DNA from: Paracoccaceae bacterium
GTDB lineage: Bacteria; Pseudomonadota; Alphaproteobacteria; Rhodobacterales; Rhodobacteraceae
Direction: 5' to 3'
Assembly: GCA_019454225.1 (NCBI GenBank)
Contig: CP075370.1
Location: forward strand, 1,974,001 to 2,038,000
DNA: 64,000 nt
Below are positions 58,186-64,000 of the stretch, piece by piece. Both the position numbers and the translations under genes were made by a program. The notes under the pieces were generated by a model. It did no database searches, was not told where the DNA came from, and was given only the letters and a program-made list of their open reading frames with translations. Numbering within the stretch: position 1 is the first letter of the stretch; each line of letters opens with the position of its first letter.

Positions 58186-59186
58186 AGCGATGCCGCCACC
58201 ATCCGGGTCACATCCACCAACCGGCAGGCGTAGCCCCATTCATTGTCGTACCAGGCGAATATCTTCACCTGCGTGCCGTTCGTCACCATGGTCGAGGCGG
58301 CATCGACAATCGCCGATCGCGGGTCGTTCAGGAAGTCGGACGAGACAAGCGGGCGGTCTTCGTACCCTAGAATCCCCTCCAGCGGCCCCTCGGCTGCCGC
58401 CCGCAGCAGGGCGTTGACCTCTGCCTCGGTCGTCGGGCGCCGCACCTCGAACACGCAGTCGGTGAGCGAGGCATTCAGCAGCGGCACCCGCACCGCATGA
58501 CCGTTCAGGCGGCCCTTCAATTCCGGATAGATCAGCGTGATCGCGGTGGCCGATCCGGTGGTCGTCGGGATCAGGTTGACCAATGCAGAGCGCGCGCGCC
58601 GCATGTCCTTGGCCGGACGGTCCACGATGGTCTGGGTATTCGTGACATCGTGGATCGTGGTGATCATGCCGTGTTCGATCCCGAGGGTTTCATGGATGAC
58701 CTTGACCACCGGCGCGAGGCAGTTCGTGGTGCATGAGGCGGCGGTGACGATGCGGTGCCGTGCGGCGTCGTAGAGGTGGTGGTTGACCCCGTAGACGAGG
58801 TTGAGCGCATCGCCGTCCTTGACCGGGGCCGACACCACGGTCTTGCGCACGCCCGCCCCGAAATAGGGTTCGATCCGTGCGCCGGTCTTGAAGACGCCGG
58901 TGCAGTCGACCACCAGGTCGATGCCTGCCAGCGGCATCGCCTCGATGGTCCGTTCCGCCGTCAGGCGCATCCGGTGGCCGGCAATCGTCAGGGCCTCGGC
59001 ATCGTGCCCGATGTCACCCCGCCAGCGGCCATGGATCGAATCGAATTCCATCAGCAGGGCATGCTGTTCAGGCGTGCCGGACGGATCGTTCAGCAGCGCG
59101 ACATCGTGGTGCAGCCCTTCGTCGACCATGCGGCGAAGCACGAGTTTCCCGATGCGGCCAAGGCCGTTGATGGCAATGCGCGGCAT
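58182..59186 (-). CDS. ArsJ-associated glyceraldehyde-3-phosphate dehydrogenase
   Basis: 334 aa. It has the NAD-binding start [16 protein letters not shown] and the catalytic Cys in [11 protein letters not shown], with NEWGYACRL at the C-terminus. In ars operons this GAPDH joins arsenate to glyceraldehyde 3-phosphate, giving 1-arseno-3-phosphoglycerate for ArsJ to export. It is distinct from the glycolytic gene by context. ATG 59186 follows AAAGGACC. A frame extension upstream (about 48 bases) is not needed. Confidence 0.92.
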   Translation of the reverse strand: MPRIAINGLGRIGKLVLRRMVDEGLHHDVALLNDPSGTPEQHALLMEFDSIHGRWRGDIGHDAEALTIAGHRMRLTAERTIEAMPLAGIDLVVDCTGVFKTGARIEPYFGAGVRKTVVSAPVKDGDALNLVYGVNHHLYDAARHRIVTAASCTTNCLAPVVKVIHETLGIEHGMITTIHDVTNTQTIVDRPAKDMRRARSALVNLIPTTTGSATAITLIYPELKGRLNGHAVRVPLLNASLTDCVFEVRRPTTEAEVNALLRAAAEGPLEGILGYEDRPLVSSDFLNDPRSAIVDAASTMVTNGTQVKIFAWYDNEWGYACRLVDVTRMVAASL

Positions 59187-59202
59187 TTCAGGTCCTTTCC
59201 GG

Positions 59203-60036
59203 CTAGGCTTGGCTGCGGCCGATGGCGTCGACACGCTCCTGCAGGGCGAGCTTGGTCAGTTCGGCAACCGGCAACGCGGTGAAGGCGATGATCCGGCGGC
59301 GCAATTCGCCATAGACCCTGGCGAAGGCCAGCGCCTTCTCGGCCTCGGTCCCCTCGGCCTTGACCGGATCAGGCATCCCCCAATGGGCGGTGATGGGCTG
59401 TCCTGGCCAGGGCGGGCAGGCCTCGTTCGCGGCCGCGTCGCATACCGTGAAGACGAAATCGAGCCGGGGCGCCTCCGCGCCCTGGAACTCGGACACGTTC
59501 TTGGCCCGAAGGCTGGATGTGTCGTGCCCGTTCCTTGCCAGCACCTCGAGCGCGAAGGGGTTCAGTTCGGACCGTGGCCGGGTGCCCGCCGAATGTGCCG
59601 CAAACCGGCCCTGACCGAGGTCGCGCAGCAATGCTTCGGCAAAGATCGAGCGGGCCGAGTTGCCCGAGCAGATGAAGAGGGCGTGGAACGGTTCGGACAT
59701 CGCGGTTTTCCCCAACGGTGTGGATGTGAGGCCGGGAAGGCACAGGTCGGCCCGGCCCCGGCAGCAGTCGTCATACAGGAAACCGATCAGCGCACCGGCC
59801 ATGGCCACTTCGGCATGGTACAGCACCAGACGGCCGCTTCGCTCCGAACCGATCAGCCCCGCGCCTTCAAGCGCCGCCAGATGCGCCGACAGCGTTGACG
59901 GCGCGACGCCCAGCACCCCCGCAATCTCGCCCGCCCGCACGGCCTGCGGCGCGCGCCGCATCAGCATGCGCAGGATTTCCAGCCGGTTTTCGTGTCCGAG
60001 AACGGCGAAGAGCGCCGCTGCCTGCATCGTTTCCAT
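59203..60036 (-). CDS. ArsR-ArsC fusion: arsenite-responsive repressor joined to arsenate reductase
   Basis: 277 aa. Residues about 1-100 are an ArsR winged helix ([22 protein letters not shown]) with Cys91, Cys92 and Cys99, placed as in the C-terminal As(III) site of Acidithiobacillus ArsR. Residues about 115-255 are a low-molecular-weight-phosphatase-type arsenate reductase: CX5R in [11 protein letters not shown] (Cys123, Arg129) and two further Cys (199, 207) for disulfide relay, as in thioredoxin-coupled ArsC. An internal ATG (codon 113, at 59700) could also give free ArsC. It leads the operon with GAPDH and arsJ. Confidence 0.92.
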   Translation of the reverse strand: METMQAAALFAVLGHENRLEILRMLMRRAPQAVRAGEIAGVLGVAPSTLSAHLAALEGAGLIGSERSGRLVLYHAEVAMAGALIGFLYDDCCRGRADLCLPGLTSTPLGKTAMSEPFHALFICSGNSARSIFAEALLRDLGQGRFAAHSAGTRPRSELNPFALEVLARNGHDTSSLRAKNVSEFQGAEAPRLDFVFTVCDAAANEACPPWPGQPITAHWGMPDPVKAEGTEAEKALAFARVYGELRRRIIAFTALPVAELTKLALQERVDAIGRSQA

Positions 60037-60041
60037 AATTC

Positions 60042-60057
60042 ACGAAATAACGAAATA
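60042..60057. promoter_or_regulatory. Tandem 8-bp repeat before arsR-arsC, probable ArsR operator
   Basis: ACGAAATA occurs twice without a gap (60042-60049, 60050-60057), five bases upstream of the start codon in an AT-rich stretch. ArsR proteins bind AT-rich repeats overlapping their own promoter, so autoregulation is inferred. Confidence 0.5.
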
Positions 60058-60098
60058 TCGACAGTCCTGCCAGTGAATGTTTTGCGACACCGGGAACG

Positions 60099-60122
60099 AA
60101 AACGGGGGCCCGAAGGCCCCCG
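60099..60122 (-). terminator. Intrinsic terminator after gltA (minus strand)
   Basis: A perfect stem, CGGGGGCC (60103-60110) and GGCCCCCG (60115-60122) with tetraloop CGAA, is followed on the minus strand by TTTTCGTT. It lies 23 bases after the gltA stop. Confidence 0.85.
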
Positions 60123-60144
60123 TGCCACTGCGATTTGCCTGGCG

Positions 60145-61437
<1,293 letters not shown>

Positions 61438-61519
61438 TGTCCGTCCCCTTCCGGTTTCCGCGCCCGTCCGGCCCCCGTGGTCGGACGACGAATTTCATTC
61501 GCGCGGGCGGACGGGCCGG

Positions 61520-62935
61520 CTATGCCGAGGCCTCGTCCAGCCGCGCCACCGTCTCGTCGCGCCCGATGACCAGCATCATGTCATAGACACTGGGTGTCGC
61601 CGTGCGTCCCGCTATCGCCGCCCGAAGGGGCGCCGCCAGTTTTCCGAACGCGAGTCCGTTCCGGGCTGCCGTTTCGGTCAGGATGGTCTCCAGCACTGGT
61701 TTCGTCCACTCTGCATTTTGCAGCTGCGGCGTCAAGGATTTCAGTATGCCACGGGATACCGAGTCAAGTGCGGACGCCGCCTGACCGTCGGGCCGAACCG
61801 GCCGAGACAGCAGGGCGAAATGCGCCTTATCAAGGAGTTCCGGGAAGGTCTTGGCACGCTCTTTCACCACCGGAAGCGCACGTGACAGGGTGTCGCGTGG
61901 CCCGTCGCCCAAGGGGGGCAGCCCGGCTGCGGCCATGTAGGCGACCAGTTCATGCAGCAGCGCAGCATTGTCCATGGCCGCAATGTGCAACCCGCAGATA
62001 TGTTCGAGCTTGCGAAAGTCCAGCCGTGCCGGGGCGCGGCCGATGCCGGGCAGGTCGAACCATTCCATCGCCTGCGCGTCGGTGAAGAATTCGTCGTCGC
62101 CGTGGCTCCATCCGAGGCGCGCCAGATAGTTCCGCATCCCGGCCGCGGGATAGCCCTGCGCCTGATAGTCCCCCACCGCCGTCGCGCCGTGGCGTTTCGA
62201 CAGTTTCTTGCCGTCCGGCCCGTGGATCAGCGGGATATGCGCCCAGACCGGCACCTCCCACCCCATCGCGTCATAGACCATCTGCTGGCGTGCCGCGTTG
62301 TTCAGGTGGTCGTCGCCCCGGATCACATGCGTCACGCCCATGTCGTGGTCGTCCACCACGACGGCCAGCATGTAGGTGGGTGTGCCGTCCGAACGTAACA
62401 CCACCATGTCGTCCAGCTGATCGTTGCGGAATACCACACGGCCCTGCACGGCATCCATGATCACGGTTTCGCCCGCGCGCGGTGCCTTCATGCGGATCGC
62501 AAAGGGCGCGTCGGGCCAGGAGGACGGATCGGCATCGCGCCACGGACTCTGGAACAGGGTCGACCGGCCCTCGGCCCGCGCCGCCTCGCGGAACGCCTCG
62601 ATCTCGTCCTGCGTCGAAAAGCAGCGATAGGCACGGTCGCGCGCCAGCATCGCATGGGCCACCTCGGCATGGCGATCCTTGCGCAGGAACTGGCTGACCG
62701 CCTCGCCGTCCCAGTCGAGGCCCAGCCACGCAAGGCCCTTCAGGATGGCGGCCGTTGCCTCGGGCGTGGACCTTTCGCGGTCGGTGTCCTCGATCCGCAG
62801 CAGGAACTTGCCGCCGCGGCCCCGGGCGAACAGCCAGTTGAACAGCGCGGTGCGTCCGCCGCCGATGTGCAGGTCGCCGGTGGGCGAGGGTGCAAAGCGC
62901 GTGACCACGGGGCGCGGGGCAGGGGTGTGGGCCAT
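61520..62935 (-). CDS. gltX: Glutamyl-tRNA synthetase
   Basis: 471 aa. The class I signature HIGG is at residues 23-26 ([20 protein letters not shown]), and the KMSKS equivalent is KLSKRHG. It charges tRNA-Glu and, in bacteria lacking GlnRS, can also charge tRNA-Gln before amidation. Start ATG 62935. Its substrate tRNA-Glu is encoded at 12598 in this window. Confidence 0.97.
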   Translation of the reverse strand: MAHTPAPRPVVTRFAPSPTGDLHIGGGRTALFNWLFARGRGGKFLLRIEDTDRERSTPEATAAILKGLAWLGLDWDGEAVSQFLRKDRHAEVAHAMLARDRAYRCFSTQDEIEAFREAARAEGRSTLFQSPWRDADPSSWPDAPFAIRMKAPRAGETVIMDAVQGRVVFRNDQLDDMVVLRSDGTPTYMLAVVVDDHDMGVTHVIRGDDHLNNAARQQMVYDAMGWEVPVWAHIPLIHGPDGKKLSKRHGATAVGDYQAQGYPAAGMRNYLARLGWSHGDDEFFTDAQAMEWFDLPGIGRAPARLDFRKLEHICGLHIAAMDNAALLHELVAYMAAAGLPPLGDGPRDTLSRALPVVKERAKTFPELLDKAHFALLSRPVRPDGQAASALDSVSRGILKSLTPQLQNAEWTKPVLETILTETAARNGLAFGKLAAPLRAAIAGRTATPSVYDMMLVIGRDETVARLDEASA

Positions 62936-63017
62936 GTCGGGCGCCTTAACCTTTCGGAAACCATGAAGCCCGTAGGCTGCCCGAAGGTGTCTAGGCAAGG
63001 ACGGGGGCAAGGGCAAG

Positions 63018-64000
63018 GTGGCGGCCCCGGATGTGATGATCGCGGGTGCGCAGCCGGGGTGGCAGTTCCGGTGGTGGATTGCGGCACCGCTGGCGGCGGC
63101 GCGCGGGCGGCTGTTTCCCTTCGTGCCGGTGCTGATCGGCTGCGGTGTCGGCCTCTGGTTCATGCTGCCCGCTGATCCCTCGCCGCGCGCGCTTGCGCTT
63201 GCCGGGGCGATCATGCTGGCGGGCGGGGTGATCGGCTGGCGCGGCGGCGACACCGCGGCACCGCTGGCAATTGCCGCGTTCTGTATCGCGGCAGGCTTTC
63301 TGGCGGCCGATCTGCGCGCCCGCATGGTCGACGCGCCGCGCCTGTCCTTCCGCTACTACGGCCCGGTCGAGGGCCGCATCGTGACCATCGACCGGTCGCA
63401 GGCCGACCGCACCCGCCTCACGCTTGATCGCGTGCGGCTTGCGGATGTGCCGCCCCGCCGCACACCCGCACGGGTGCGCGTGTCGCTGCACGGCGCGGCC
63501 GAGGGGCATGGCGATCTCTGGCCCGGCCAGGTGGTGATCCTGACCGCGCATCTTTCGCCGCCGGACGGGCCGGTGGAACCCGGCGGCTTCGATTTTCGCC
63601 GGATGGCCTATTTCGATGGGCTGGGGGCCGTGGGATATGCCCGGACGCCGGTTCTGGTCTGGGCCGATCCCGAGCCGGGCGAGGCGCGGGTGAACCGGCT
63701 GCGATCGACGATCCGCGCGGGGGTCGAGGCGCGTCTGCCGGGTGATTCGGGGGCATTCGCCGCGGCGCTTGTGACCGGCGACAGGGCAGGGCTGTCGCCC
63801 GCCGCGCTGCAGGCGCTGCGCGACTCGAACCTCGCGCATCTCCTGGCGATCTCGGGGCTGCACATGGGGCTGCTGGCGGCCTTCGTCTTTGCGGCCTTTC
63901 GCTGGGGCTTTGCGCTGATCCCGCCGCTGGCCCTGCGCATCAATGCCAAGAAGGTCGCGGCGGTCATCGCGCTGCTTGCGGGGGCGTTCTACCTGCTGCT
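63018..64000 (+). CDS. ComEC/Rec2-type DNA-uptake channel (3' end cut by window edge)
   Basis: The frame opens at GTG 63018 and runs off the right edge after 327 codons. It has a hydrophobic N-terminal region (about residues 25-100), then the OB-like segment and the competence-domain hallmark [19 protein letters not shown] (around base 63830-63890), which is diagnostic of ComEC. ComEC passes single-stranded DNA across the inner membrane in transformation. ATG 63036 is an alternative start. It is divergent from gltX, 82 bases apart. Confidence 0.9.
   Translation, partial: MAAPDVMIAGAQPGWQFRWWIAAPLAAARGRLFPFVPVLIGCGVGLWFMLPADPSPRALALAGAIMLAGGVIGWRGGDTAAPLAIAAFCIAAGFLAADLRARMVDAPRLSFRYYGPVEGRIVTIDRSQADRTRLTLDRVRLADVPPRRTPARVRVSLHGAAEGHGDLWPGQVVILTAHLSPPDGPVEPGGFDFRRMAYFDGLGAVGYARTPVLVWADPEPGEARVNRLRSTIRAGVEARLPGDSGAFAAALVTGDRAGLSPAALQALRDSNLAHLLAISGLHMGLLAAFVFAAFRWGFALIPPLALRINAKKVAAVIALLAGAFYLL

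Noticed and set aside
58182-59186. Glycolytic or Calvin-cycle gapA
   Set aside because: Coupling to ArsJ and an ArsR-ArsC gene points to the arsenic-dedicated GAPDH.

Overview
The window is one contiguous stretch of a GC-rich alphaproteobacterial chromosome, most likely from a Rhodobacteraceae/Paracoccaceae relative (Rhodobacter, Tabrizicola or Gemmobacter type). This rests on a GAAC-N7-GAAC LexA box at recA, an RcGTA-type endolysin/holin pair, a single-chain indolepyruvate ferredoxin oxidoreductase divergent from its LysR neighbour, and overall protein character. No species call is possible from the sequence alone.

Layout. 1-12.5 kb is mostly core: the ispG end, a LysR/MFS divergent pair, a DsbA-like protein coupled to a BepA-like M48 protease, an aminotransferase, and a cell-wall block (AmiC amidase, PBP1A) followed by prfB and a DUF2189 membrane protein. 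12.6-14.1 kb is a small accessory patch: tRNA-Glu(UUC), an AT-richer lone HNH-nuclease gene, a minus-strand terminator with a headless reading frame, and an 11-bp tandem repeat. 14.1-18.8 kb carries a class V aminotransferase, a DUF3047 protein, a D-lyxose isomerase coupled to a MATE exporter, and a divergent TetR regulator with two clear palindromic operators.

18.8-32.1 kb is a surface-polysaccharide region: a sulfotransferase and a two-domain glycosyltransferase, an RTX serralysin protease, then a group-2-type (Kps) capsule export set (kpsT, kpsE, kpsM, a KpsD/Wza-like lipoprotein) with Kdo activation genes (kdsB, kdsD) and galE. 32.1-36.3 kb is an RND pump and its adaptor. 36.8-40.3 kb is a cobalamin-riboswitch-controlled uptake operon (DUF1636 protein, BtuD-, BtuF- and BtuC-like). 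40.6-55.8 kb is mainly housekeeping: a second sulfotransferase-like protein, SOS-regulated recA, alaS, a glutamine amidotransferase, a phosphatase, LysR/indolepyruvate oxidoreductase, an acyltransferase, murI, an unknown Lys-rich protein, argC and ccmE.

55.8-60.1 kb holds two specialised modules: an endolysin/holin pair of gene-transfer-agent type, and an arsenic operon read leftwards (ArsR-ArsC fusion, dedicated GAPDH, ArsJ), which together make and export 1-arseno-3-phosphoglycerate. The window closes with gltA, gltX and the start of a ComEC gene cut by the right edge.

The most unusual items are the tRNA-linked HNH gene with its distinct C-terminal domain, the ArsR-ArsC fusion operon, the lysis cassette without other phage genes, and the DUF1636 protein leading a B12 uptake operon. 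No CRISPR array, insertion sequence, integrase or rRNA was found.
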